From CAVWSM01 sp963799425 (GTDB taxonomy: Bacteria > Actinomycetota > Actinomycetes > Jiangellales > Jiangellaceae), in assembly GCA_963799425.1 (NCBI GenBank), contig CAWCXA010000012.1, positions 1-64,000 on the forward strand: a stretch of DNA of 64,000 nt. The letters are read 5' to 3'. Position numbers and translations under genes: made by a program. This document shows positions 17,161 to 24,715 of the stretch, piece after piece. The notes below the pieces were generated by a model. That model searched no databases, was not told the origin of the DNA, and saw nothing but the letters and a program-made list of their open reading frames with translations. The stretch's first letter is position 1; each line of letters opens with the position of its first letter.

Positions 17161-17441
17161 TGCCCGAGAAGCAGAGCAGCAAGACCGCGAAGATCCTCTA
17201 CCGGCCCTGGGGGCTGGTCGCCAGCATGGTGGGCGGGCTGATCGCCGGCCAGGTCTTCCAAAAGGTCTGGCAGCGCCTCGACCCGGACAGCCCCGATGAC
17301 CCGCCCAAGCCGCTGCACGCGATCTGCAGCAGAAGGCGAAGGACGAGTAGAGCGGTGGGGGTTGCTCAGTTCCTCACCAGGGTTGTCACCTCAACCCGTG
17401 GCGGTGCCGGACAAGGGCTCCGTTTCGGGTGCCGCGGGTAG
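17160..17441 (+). CDS. DUF4235 protein, C-terminal part lost or frameshifted
   Basis: ATG 17160 overlaps the YihY stop. The first 45 residues (ILYRPWGLVASMVGGLIAGQ, VFQKVWQRLDPDSPDDPP) are a clear DUF4235 start with one membrane helix. Intact family members continue with a second amphipathic helix and WGEV-type motif to about 90 aa. Here the frame instead turns into arginine-rich sequence after about 17320. A shift of one base gives ARDLQQKAKDE ending at a TAG at 17349-17351. So this last gene of the envelope operon is damaged or unusually short. Confidence 0.6.
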   Translation: MPEKQSSKTAKILYRPWGLVASMVGGLIAGQVFQKVWQRLDPDSPDDPPKPLHAICSRRRRTSRAVGVAQFLTRVVTSTRGGAGQGLRFGCRG

Positions 17442-17537
17442 GGACTGGCCGGCTACGAGGCGCTGCTGGTTGACCAGCGGGCGAGGTATGTCGGAACGGG
17501 GGATGGCCGGGCTGAAAGCAGGTCACAAATCGGATCG

Positions 17538-18479
17538 TCAATCCCGCGGTGGCGAGTCTGTAGCGTGCCCGAGCTCAAGCGGGTCGGCGAGCTGCAGACG
17601 TGTTCGCGCGCGATGGTAGAAGGTGCTCGGTCCAAGCTTGACGAGACGCCCGTACGTGTCGCTCTTGGATACCCTCAGATGAGCTCCGGCGCTGACTTCG
17701 CTGTGACGTACGCCGTCATGCTCGATTGTCACCGGGGCGCTGCCGGGAAGCACACGCACCTCGATCCGCTCGGCCGCGTCGACGACGAGGCTGCGGTTGA
17801 ACATGCCGTGATTGGCCAGGGGTGTCACCACCAGAGCCGATGCGGCCGGAGAAACGATCGGGCCCCCGGCCGATAACGTGTAGGCAGTCGTGCCCGTCGG
17901 CGTGGACACGATCACACCATCACCCGAGAAACGGGTGAATGTGTCTCCGCCGATCGACACGGCAACGTCGGCCTCACCGTAGCCGGCGGTGCGGGCAACA
18001 ACCAGGTCGTTCGCCGCCCACAGTGAGTTCTCGTGGCTGTCCGTGATGATGCGACCGTCCAGGGCGAGGCGCTGCTGCACCGCGTAGTCGCCTTGCGCTA
18101 TGTCCGCCAGCGCGGCGGCCAGCCCAGGCGGCTCGACTTCAGCCAGGAAGCCGAGATGGCCGAGATTCACGCCCAAGACCGGCACCCCCGAGGGCGCGCC
18201 CAAAGACAAGGCGTGCAGGATCGTCCCGTCTCCGCCCATGGCAATGATCAGGTCCGTGTCGCCGTCGAGCCGAGTGTCAGCCGTCCAGGCGGCCTTGGTC
18301 TCGAAGCGGGGTGTCGAGTCAAGCGCCACTAGCCGAAGGCCATGATCCTGCGCCCACGCCGCGATCTGAGCTAGCTCATGCACGCCACCCCGGGCGGGAT
18401 TCACAACAAGCCCCACAGCGCGTGGCGTGCCGCGAGGCAGTCCGCCCTCAGTCGCGCTGCCAGGTTTGTCTTCCGTCAC
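17538..18479 (-). CDS. nadK: NAD kinase
   Basis: 313 aa, standard length. Phosphorylates NAD+ to NADP+ in the cytoplasm. Seen: GGDGT at about residues 79-83 in DLIIAMGGDGTILHAL, the conserved NLGHLGFLAEVEP, the NDLVVART region, and the substrate loop STPTGTTAYTLSAGGPIVSP. The GTG start overlaps the stop of the upstream aldo/keto reductase by four bases (GTGA), so NADP+ production and a likely NADPH-dependent reductase are made from one message. Actinobacteria usually keep nadK beside recN; that context is absent here, so this may be a second NAD kinase. Confidence 0.93.
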   Translation of the reverse strand: MTEDKPGSATEGGLPRGTPRAVGLVVNPARGGVHELAQIAAWAQDHGLRLVALDSTPRFETKAAWTADTRLDGDTDLIIAMGGDGTILHALSLGAPSGVPVLGVNLGHLGFLAEVEPPGLAAALADIAQGDYAVQQRLALDGRIITDSHENSLWAANDLVVARTAGYGEADVAVSIGGDTFTRFSGDGVIVSTPTGTTAYTLSAGGPIVSPAASALVVTPLANHGMFNRSLVVDAAERIEVRVLPGSAPVTIEHDGVRHSEVSAGAHLRVSKSDTYGRLVKLGPSTFYHRARTRLQLADPLELGHATDSPPRD

Positions 18480-19456
18480 TTCGGCATGCCCTCAGGGGCG
18501 GGGCCGTGTACGGGCGCAGCGTTAGCGAGGATGCGGTCGATGCCAGCCAACGAGTCCTGCGTCAGGTGAACGTCGCCAGCCTGCACGATCTCATCCAGGT
18601 GCCGCGCGCGACGCGCCCCAACGATCGCGACGTCAACGTCAGCGTTGGCAAGCGTCCAGGCAACGGCAAGGACGGGCAGCGCGACACCGAGCTCGTCTGC
18701 GTAGCCCTTCAACTTGTCCACCACGTTGAGGTTGCGCCGCAGGGTCTCGCCGCGGAAGTCGCCGCTTTCTGCCCGCCAGTCATCGGCCGCGAACGTTGTG
18801 TTCGGCGACATCGTCCCGGTAAGCAGGCCGTGCGCGAGCGGTCCGTACACGAGCACGCCGATGTCCTGTGACCGGGCGTACGGAAGGATGTCAGTCTCGA
18901 TCTGCTGGCGAAACATGTGGTACGGCGGTTGCACAGTCTCCAGTGGTCCCGCCGCCGCGAGTTCGCGCATCTCCTGGACGTCGAAGTTCGACACACCCAC
19001 ATGGCGGATCTTCCCTTCAGAGACCAGGTCGTCGAGCGCTCCAGCAGTCTCGGTCAGCGGGATGTTCGGGTCCGGCCAGTGCACCTGGTAGAGGTCGACG
19101 AAATCGACCCCCAGCGCCTTGAGGCTCGACTCGACGCCCTGACGCAGCCACTGCGGACTCGAGTCCCGCACCAGGCGGTTGCCGTCGCGGCGCAGCCCGC
19201 CCTTGGTCGAGATGACGACCTCGTCACGGGACGACCGCAGTTCGTCAGCCAGTGCCGCTCCCAGCAGCTGCTCCGAGCGGCCGAATCCGTACGCCTGTGC
19301 GGTGTCGAAGAAGTTGATGCCCAGCTCGCGGGCGTGACGGATCGCGGCTATTGCCTCGCGCTCGTCGAAGCTGCCCCACTCCCCGCTGAGCTGCCAGGTG
19401 CCGAGGGCGAGCGGAGTGACCTTCAGTCCGCTTCGCCCGAGAGTGACCTTGTCCAT
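18476..19456 (-). CDS. Aldo/keto reductase
   Basis: 326 aa TIM-barrel NAD(P)H-dependent oxidoreductase. Catalytic set visible: Asp and Tyr in NFFDTAQAYGFGRSEQLLG (about residues 50-66), Lys in VVISTKGG, His in LYQVHWPDPN. Cofactor-binding C-terminal segments GALDDLVSEGKIRHVGVSNF and the late VAIVGARRARHLDE are present. ATG 19456 follows GGAGGAG. Substrate not deducible. Directly coupled to nadK, which fits a reductase with a high NADPH demand. Confidence 0.92.
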   Translation of the reverse strand: MDKVTLGRSGLKVTPLALGTWQLSGEWGSFDEREAIAAIRHARELGINFFDTAQAYGFGRSEQLLGAALADELRSSRDEVVISTKGGLRRDGNRLVRDSSPQWLRQGVESSLKALGVDFVDLYQVHWPDPNIPLTETAGALDDLVSEGKIRHVGVSNFDVQEMRELAAAGPLETVQPPYHMFRQQIETDILPYARSQDIGVLVYGPLAHGLLTGTMSPNTTFAADDWRAESGDFRGETLRRNLNVVDKLKGYADELGVALPVLAVAWTLANADVDVAIVGARRARHLDEIVQAGDVHLTQDSLAGIDRILANAAPVHGPAPEGMPK

Positions 19457-19499
19457 CCGGCTCCTCCATAAGCTCGATCGTCTGCGTTGTCCCGCGTTA

Positions 19500-19832
19500 C
19501 CGGTTGATCCGGGCGAGTCGGTCGGAACCGCTCGCCCACTTAGCTCCCATGCAGCGGCTGGCCCCAGAAAACGCGGAAGGGACCAGTCGCCAATGCCAAC
19601 GTGCCAGGCGGGACGTGAGATGAACGTGAGACTGGCGGCGGCCGTCGCAGGTTGCTGCGAACGGGAGGTGCGCGACTACTGCCAGCCGGTATCCGAACTG
19701 GCCGTTGGCCGTGAACACGGAACTCCCTTCGAGGGCGAGCGTGCTGGGCACGGATGACGCGAACAAGGAGAACCCCGGTGAATGTCGAGACGATTGTGGT
19801 GGGACGCCGGATTGGGCCCTGCACCATGAAAT
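19500..19832. other. Stretch without recognised gene
   Basis: Between the aldo/keto reductase promoter and the LuxR scrap I see only short, low-quality frames on both strands and no motif. Confidence 0.45.
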
Positions 19833-20033
19833 ATGAGCCGGGACTCCGATGGTGCGCGAACGGTGGTCAGGGAAGCCGAACAACATCCCGAGTCCGACCG
19901 CACCCGCCAAATGCCCGCGATCGTCGTTATCGGTGGTGAGGCTGGCGTCGGCGAGACGTGTCTCGCCTCCGAGGTCCTACCCGGCCTGACCGAAGATCGC
20001 ATCCTGCAGGGCGGCTGTCTGGAGCTCGGCTAG
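19833..20033 (+). pseudogene. N-terminal scrap of a LuxR-type (LAL/AAA) regulator
   Basis: The frame contains IVVIGGEAGVGETCLASEVL and RILQGGCLELG, the P-loop and following strand of large ATP-binding LuxR regulators. The Walker A lysine is replaced (GEAGVGE instead of GEAGVGK), and a stop follows immediately after GGCLELG, where the family normally continues for some 800 residues. A decayed fragment with no possible ATPase activity. Confidence 0.55.
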
Positions 20034-20297
20034 GCAGTGATGCCGGTCCCCCCTCGTCGTGATCCTGCGTCAGCTCAGGCGGACACTTGCACCCCGAACG
20101 AGCCAAGGAGCTGTACGGCGAGGAACAGTCGCGATCGTGCCCGAAACGGCCCGTGCCACCACCGAAGACACCGCTTTCAGGGCCAGTACCTATCCCGCTA
20201 TGTGCACGGTGGCTCACCGGCCCGAGTCCGCCAGCGTCGGCACGAGCGACCGGCCACCCACCCCCATGGGCGACCCGTGTCGCTCGCCAGGCCAAAT

Positions 20298-20501
20298 TCA
20301 GGACGTGGCATCGTCGTCGGGTGGGTCGACGAGCCGCAGGGTCACCTGGGGGTCCGCGTCGCCACTGGCCCGGCGCACCAGATCGATAGCCTTGAACCGC
20401 GCGTCGTCTCTCGAGTACGCCTGAGTCGCGGCATCCAGCTCATCGATCATGACAACCCAGAACTTGTCCTCACGCCAGACGCGCCCCTTCCACTCGGCCA
20501 C
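20298..20501 (-). CDS. Small HicB-like protein
   Basis: 67 aa, GTG start at 20501. EWKGRVWREDKFWVVMIDEL followed by TQAYSRDDARFKAIDLVRRA has the beta-beta-beta-alpha layout of HicB-type partial RNase H folds, which in toxin-antitoxin loci act as antitoxins. No HicA toxin gene is visible next to it. Could be an orphan or an unrelated small protein. Confidence 0.45.
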   Translation of the reverse strand: MAEWKGRVWREDKFWVVMIDELDAATQAYSRDDARFKAIDLVRRASGDADPQVTLRLVDPPDDDATS

Positions 20502-20710
20502 CGACGCCCCCTCACGTCCCGCGTCAGCATGGCACTGCGCTGAGGGCGAGGCGACGGGAGTGGCTCTGGCCGGCCCCCGTTAGGCACCTCAACCAGAGTG
20601 AGTTTGGCGGCTCAGTCCGCGTTCCCCTGGGGCGGCCGCGTCGCTCGTGACCGTCCGCAGCAACTGTTTGGGATCGGCCTGCTCGCACATCATCGTGCAG
20701 CCGATCAGGG

Positions 20711-21597
20711 TCATGGCGTCGCTTCTGGCGGATCGAGTACGCGGGTCACCGCGGTGAGGTCCTGGCCGCCGAGCCCGTGATCAACAGCTTGCTGCCATTC
20801 GTCAGCCAGGCCCGCGAGGGCGGCAAAGCGGTCGCTTTCGGCCGCCTGCAGGGCAAGGTGCACGTCTTTGAGCGCAAGCGACAGCGCGAATTGCGCCGAG
20901 AACTCGCCCCTGGCGATCCGGTGCAGCTTGGCCTCCTGCCAAGGGGACACCAGCGAGCCGCCGCCGAGCGCGTCCACCACAGTCTCGGTCTCTAGCCCCA
21001 GCCGATGGGCAAGAGCTATCGACGTAGCAACCGCCTCGGACGCGAAGGCGACCCATGTGTTGTTCACCAGCTTCAGCCGCGATCCAGCCCCGGCCGCGCC
21101 GACCCAGATGGTCCGCTGGCCAAGCGCCTCGAATGCGGAGCGACGCGCGGGCGGGCCTCGTCGGGTCCTGAGGCGAAGATGGTTAGCTGGCCCTGCTCCG
21201 CCGGATCCCTGCTGCCTGACACCGGCGCGTCGAGAAGCATCACGTCAGGGCGCTCGGCCTGCACCAGTGCCGCGACGCGCTCGATCCCGGCTACGCCGAT
21301 CGTGCTCATCTGGGCCCATATCGCGCCCGGAGCGAGCGCGGCGAGCATGCCCTGGTCGCGGGCGATCGACACGACGGCATCGGCATCGGTCACCATCGTG
21401 ACGACGATCGTGGCTCGCCTAGCGGCGTCGGCTGCGGTCTCGGCGACTTCCGCGCCGAGCTCAGCGAGATCTCGGGGAGGCTCGGCATCGCGGTTCCAGA
21501 CGATCGTCGGGATGCCTGCGCGCAGAGCACTGACCGCCATCCCGTGGCCCATCGCTCCGATGCCGAGCACCGCAACCTGCTGCTGCGGTCCTGCCAT
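20711..21597 (-). pseudogene. Beta-hydroxyacid dehydrogenase (HIBADH/GarR-like), one single-base deletion
   Basis: Start region QQVAVLGIGAMGHGMAVSAL gives the Rossmann GxGxxG. The family motif DAPVSGSRDPAEQGQLTIF is intact, and after the break near 21133 the sequence resumes as FEALGQRTIWVG, SRLKLVNNTWVAFASE with the catalytic Lys (K in LKLVNN) and the all-helical C-terminal domain LGLETETVVDALGGG. One missing base (CCGCATTCGAG) explains everything, and total length after correction is about 295 aa as expected. Would oxidise a short hydroxyacid with NAD(P)+. ATG 21597 is preceded by a weak AGGA. Confidence 0.78.
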
Positions 21598-22166
21598 AGG
21601 TCTGCTCCTTCCCTAGTCCTGGCGCCTCGTCGCGACTATGTATTGCTTGCACAACGAAGGCGCCCCATGTCGGCCAACCTTCACTGTGCGGGTCGGCGTC
21701 GCCTCGGAGGTCGCTTTAGTCCAATGACACGGTGGCCCTCGTGTTGTCGAGGACGTCTGGGTTTGCTGGCGGCTCGTGCATTGCCAGCACGAGAACGGCG
21801 TCTGGCAGTCGTTGGCGTATGTCGCCCGCGCCTCCGGCGACGATGGGTCGCAAGCAATGATCTCGACAGCACCGCCCATGGAGTCCATCAAACAGGCCGA
21901 CAGGAGGTCAGTCCTCACGACGGCACACGAACTCTTGGTCGCCCACGGGGGTGCACGAGCGGCGCACACCAAACCAATGCAACGGGGTCGACACCGGGTC
22001 GGTGTGCCGTTCCCTGGTCGGCAGGTCGAGGTCGTGGTGCCTCGGCACGAGTGATCGTTGCCCGCAGGAACTTCCCGGCCTGCACGTACTCATCCCAGAG
22101 CGGCAACTCCTCCAGCTCGAACAGGCGCTCAAACTCCTCGACCTTGTCGCCCTGAATCGCTGTCAC
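21598..22166 (-). other. Decayed or doubtful coding stretch
   Basis: On the minus strand from 22166 the start MTAIQGDKVEEFERLFELEE and PLWDEYVQAGKFLRA looks like genuine protein, but the continuation (PLHWFGVRRSCTPVGDQEFV, then LMDSMGGAVEIIACDPSSPE) is in another frame. I recognise no family. It is probably one frameshifted gene of unknown function. Confidence 0.3.
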
Positions 22167-22257
22167 AGGCTTGTTCGTCGGGCAGTGCCGGGTTCTGCCA
22201 GAAGGTCAGTGCGGTGCGGGACGGGCGGCCAGCGCCTGACCCTCAGAGAGTGGGCCG

Positions 22258-22353
22258 CCGCCGCAAGCCGGCTACGGATCGCCACCGCAAGCCGGCTACG
22301 GACCGCCGCCCCAAGCCGGCTACGGACCACCGCCCCAAGCCGGCAAGGGCTCC
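22258..22353 (+). repeat. Four 24-base tandem repeats coding PPQAGYGP
   Basis: Four consecutive units each read as PPQAGYG plus S or P, the last as PPQAGKGS, in an open frame from about 22240 to a TGA at 22381-22383 without a start codon. Such Pro/Gln/Tyr repeats occur as disordered N-terminal tails of small actinobacterial membrane proteins; the rest of the gene is missing. The 330 bases that follow (22384-22719) hold nothing recognised. Confidence 0.6.
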
Positions 22354-22719
22354 ATGGGGGGGCCGCTGATTGACTTTGGCTGAGGAATCCTCGCGTGCGC
22401 GCGTTCACCGTCGGCCACGTGGTGTTCTGCACTGCCCTTGGAACTCACCGTCGCCCGCGCCCGGCGGCCGGACCGTCGTCGTGACTGGCCGGAGAGTCAC
22501 TCGCACCGAATGGCACGGCCCGCTCCGTCCGAGAATGTCGATGTCTCGGTGACGCCTGGCTGACTCCGGTCGGGCGCCTCGTCGCGGACGGGGTCGTATC
22601 GCGACATCGCCGGCACGGTCGGGCCGGTCACTTGACACCGCCGGCGAACTCACTCTCGCCGACCGGCGTACGAGACTGACCCCAAACTTCTACGAACCCT
22701 TGACGGAACCTCGGATCTG

Positions 22720-22752
22720 TGTCTAGAGTCTGTATAGAATCTGTACTCGACT
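22720..22752 (+). promoter_or_regulatory. Three in-phase 11-bp direct repeats at the fasciclin promoter (CarH-type operator candidate)
   Basis: TGTCTAGAGTC, TGTATAGAATC and TGTACTCGACT follow one another without gap, each beginning TGT. A TTGACG at 22700-22705 and TCTAGA at 22722-22727, 16 bases apart, could be -35 and -10 elements, so the repeats cover the promoter. Head-to-tail 11-bp repeats are the binding mode of CarH tetramers, and a CarH-like gene lies 2 kb away. Confidence 0.65.
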
Positions 22753-22769
22753 TTCGACAGGGGCACACC

Positions 22770-23330
22770 ATGGACGACTTCCGTACCCGCCGCACCGTCC
22801 GGACCTGGGCGATCAATGCTGCTGCCGTACTCGGTCTGGCCGTCGCCGGCTGCAGCGGCGATGACAACACGACAGACACCCCTGCGCCCGCCGCGGCGCC
22901 GAGTGAGGCAGCGATGCCGGAGACGGCAGAGGACAACATCGTCGAGACGGCCGTGGCGGCGGGGGAGTTCACCACCCTCACCTCCCTCGTGCAGGCGGCC
23001 GGCCTCGCGGAGACGCTCTCGGGCGGGGGCCCGTTCACCGTCTTCGCCCCCACCGACGACGCCTTCGCCAAGGTGCCCAAGGCGACGCTCGACTCGCTCG
23101 CTGCCGACCCGGAGGCGCTGAAGGCTGTCCTGCTTTACCACGTCGTCGACGGTGAGGCGCGTGCCAGCGACGTCGCCGAGCTCGACTCCGCAGAGACGCT
23201 TAACGGCGCCTCTGTCGCGCTGGAAACCACCGACGGAACGGTCACGGTCGATGAGGCCACGGTCGTGCAGCCCGACGTCACTGCCTCCAACGGTGTCATC
23301 CACGTCATCGACCAGGTACTGATCCCCTAG
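22770..23330 (+). CDS. Fasciclin-domain (FAS1) lipoprotein
   Basis: 186 aa exported lipoprotein: signal helix with lipobox LAVAGC at about residues 24-29, a low-complexity linker, then one FAS1 domain (about residues 52-185). Motifs seen: TLTSLVQAAGLAETLSGGGP, FTVFAPTDDAFAKVP, LLYHVV and GVIHVIDQVLIP. FAS1 proteins mediate adhesion or bind small ligands at the cell surface. ATG at 22770. Transcription appears controlled by the 11-bp repeats just upstream. A strong terminator separates it from the convergent SDR gene. Confidence 0.93.
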   Translation: MDDFRTRRTVRTWAINAAAVLGLAVAGCSGDDNTTDTPAPAAAPSEAAMPETAEDNIVETAVAAGEFTTLTSLVQAAGLAETLSGGGPFTVFAPTDDAFAKVPKATLDSLAADPEALKAVLLYHVVDGEARASDVAELDSAETLNGASVALETTDGTVTVDEATVVQPDVTASNGVIHVIDQVLIP

Positions 23331-23345
23331 TCCGTACGCGGAGCA

Positions 23346-23378
23346 GCGGCCCGGCCGGAGTACATCCGGACGGGCCGT
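23346..23378. terminator. Bidirectional rho-independent-type hairpin between convergent genes
   Basis: GGCCCGGCCGGA, five-base loop, TCCGGACGGGCC: a 12-base stem with one mismatch, located between the stops of the fasciclin (23330) and SDR (23381) genes. No long U tract, as is common in actinobacteria. Confidence 0.75.
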
Positions 23379-23380
23379 TG

Positions 23381-24259
23381 TCAGTCCGCGGCGGCGAGCG
23401 CAGCGCGGACGGCGTCTTCGAAGGGTGTCAGCGGGAAGGGCGCCAGCCGACGGATGCGATCGTCTCGGGCCACTGTCTCGTTGCGCAGTCCGTCGACCAA
23501 CGGGCGGGCGACTCCGGCCTTCACCGGTGTGACCAGATGTAGCCACAGCGACGAGAGGTGCGGCGTGAGGAACGGCACCTCCAGAATCATCGGCCGATGC
23601 CCGCGCACGGTGCCGACCCGCTCGATCATCTCGCGGTAGGTCATCACCTCGGGACCGGCCGCGTCGTAGGCCTGGCCGAACGCCTCCGCACGCCCTGCGA
23701 CCACGGCGAGGTATCGAACGACATCGGCCAGCGCGATCGGCTGCGTCCTCGTCGTCACCCAGCGGGGACAGATCATGGCCGGGAGCCGGTCCACCAGCGC
23801 GCCGATCGTCTCGAACGCTGTGCTGCCCCTGCCGATGACCACCGCCGTGCGAATCGTCGTCACCGGGACTGGCCCGGCAGCCAGTCGGTCGGCGGTGTCC
23901 GCGCGGCTGCGCAGGTGCCTGGACAGGTTCTGGCGGTCATCGCCGAGCCCGCCGAGGAAGACGATCTGCCTGACGCCGGCCCGGTCGGCGACGGCGGCGA
24001 CCGACTCGGCGGCCAAGCGGTCGCGCTCTTCGAAGTCCTTGGCCCCGAGGGAATGGACGAGGTGGTAGACAACGTCGGCACCCAGCAGCACAGGCTGGAG
24101 ATCCGAGGGCCGAGTCACGTCCGCGGCGATCCACTCAACCTCTTTCGTGGACGCATTGCCCGGTCGCCGCGCCACCGCCACGACCTCGTGCTCTCGGGCA
24201 AGCTCGGGGACCAGCGCACGGCCGATCACACCGCTGGCCCCGAGGACGACGACTCGCAC
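23381..24259 (-). CDS. Atypical SDR / NAD(P)H-binding reductase (YbjT/NmrA-like)
   Basis: 292 aa if started at GTG 24259 (a GTG at 24328 would add 23 unlikely residues). Rossmann start RVVVLGASGVIGRALVPELA, then ADVVYHLVHSLGAKDF and IVFLGGLGDD typical of NAD(P)H-binding epimerase-like proteins acting on quinone or lipid-like substrates. The segment SRADTADRLAAGPVPVTTIR and the closing DUF2867-like half follow. Lies 100 bases downstream of DUF378 on the same strand, so probably in one transcript under the CarH-like operator. Confidence 0.85.
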   Translation of the reverse strand: MRVVVLGASGVIGRALVPELAREHEVVAVARRPGNASTKEVEWIAADVTRPSDLQPVLLGADVVYHLVHSLGAKDFEERDRLAAESVAAVADRAGVRQIVFLGGLGDDRQNLSRHLRSRADTADRLAAGPVPVTTIRTAVVIGRGSTAFETIGALVDRLPAMICPRWVTTRTQPIALADVVRYLAVVAGRAEAFGQAYDAAGPEVMTYREMIERVGTVRGHRPMILEVPFLTPHLSSLWLHLVTPVKAGVARPLVDGLRNETVARDDRIRRLAPFPLTPFEDAVRAALAAAD

Positions 24260-24364
24260 CCGGGGATCGTGCCCACTCTGACGAGGACTGCACGTGGGCG
24301 CCTCCAGATATGCCGAACCGGCCGACACCCGTGGTGCCGGCCGGAGTGCGGCGTTGTGTGACGA

Positions 24365-24604
24365 CTACGCGGCGACCGCGTGCTCATCCCGGCTCCACCG
24401 CCGGCGCAGGGCGCCCAGCTGGGTGAGCTGGTAGGCGGCGGAGAGGCCGACGAGGCCGTAGACAACCCGGCTCGCGGCGTTGGTCTCGCCGAACTCCATC
24501 CCGAAGATCGTGGCGACGAGATCGAATTCGGCTAGGGCGACGAGCCCCCAGTTGAGCCCGCCGACTATCAGGAGCGCGGTGGTGAGTGCATCCAGCTTCT
24601 TCAT
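24365..24604 (-). CDS. DUF378 small membrane protein
   Basis: 79 aa with two helices: ALTTALLIVGGLNWGLVALA (family hallmark GGLNWGL) and VVYGLVGLSAAYQLTQL, separated by a loop with the conserved aspartate of DUF378. ATG 24604 is preceded by AGGAGG. Divergent from the MerR-B12 regulator; its promoter region holds 11-bp repeats. Function unknown. Confidence 0.9.
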   Translation of the reverse strand: MKKLDALTTALLIVGGLNWGLVALAEFDLVATIFGMEFGETNAASRVVYGLVGLSAAYQLTQLGALRRRWSRDEHAVAA

Positions 24605-24615
24605 GAGGTTCCTCC

Positions 24616-24648
24616 TGTAGAGACTGCGTATAAGGATTGTATAAAAGA
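24616..24648 (-). promoter_or_regulatory. 11-bp direct repeats upstream of DUF378 (CarH-type operator candidate)
   Basis: Written on the plus strand: TGTAGAGACTG, CGTATAAGGAT, TGTATAAAAGA, three consecutive 11-mers sharing a (T/C)GTA core. They overlap the ribosome-binding region and leader of the DUF378 gene. Confidence 0.55.
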
Positions 24649-24660
24649 CTCAAGCTGCGT

Positions 24661-24715
24661 TGTCAAGAGTGTGTGTAGAGACCGTCCGGCTTCTGTAGGG
24701 TGAGTGTCGTGACCG
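24661..24715 (+). promoter_or_regulatory. Five in-phase 11-mers at the regulator's own start
   Basis: TGTCAAGAGTG, TGTGTAGAGAC, CGTCCGGCTTC, TGTAGGGTGAG and TGTCGTGACCG are contiguous; four of five start TGT. The run reaches the start codon of the MerR-B12 gene, as expected for autorepression. Confidence 0.55.

Noticed and set aside
22258..22353. CRISPR array
   Set aside because: The 24-base units are contiguous without spacers and code for a Pro-rich peptide. No other spaced repeats were found in the window.
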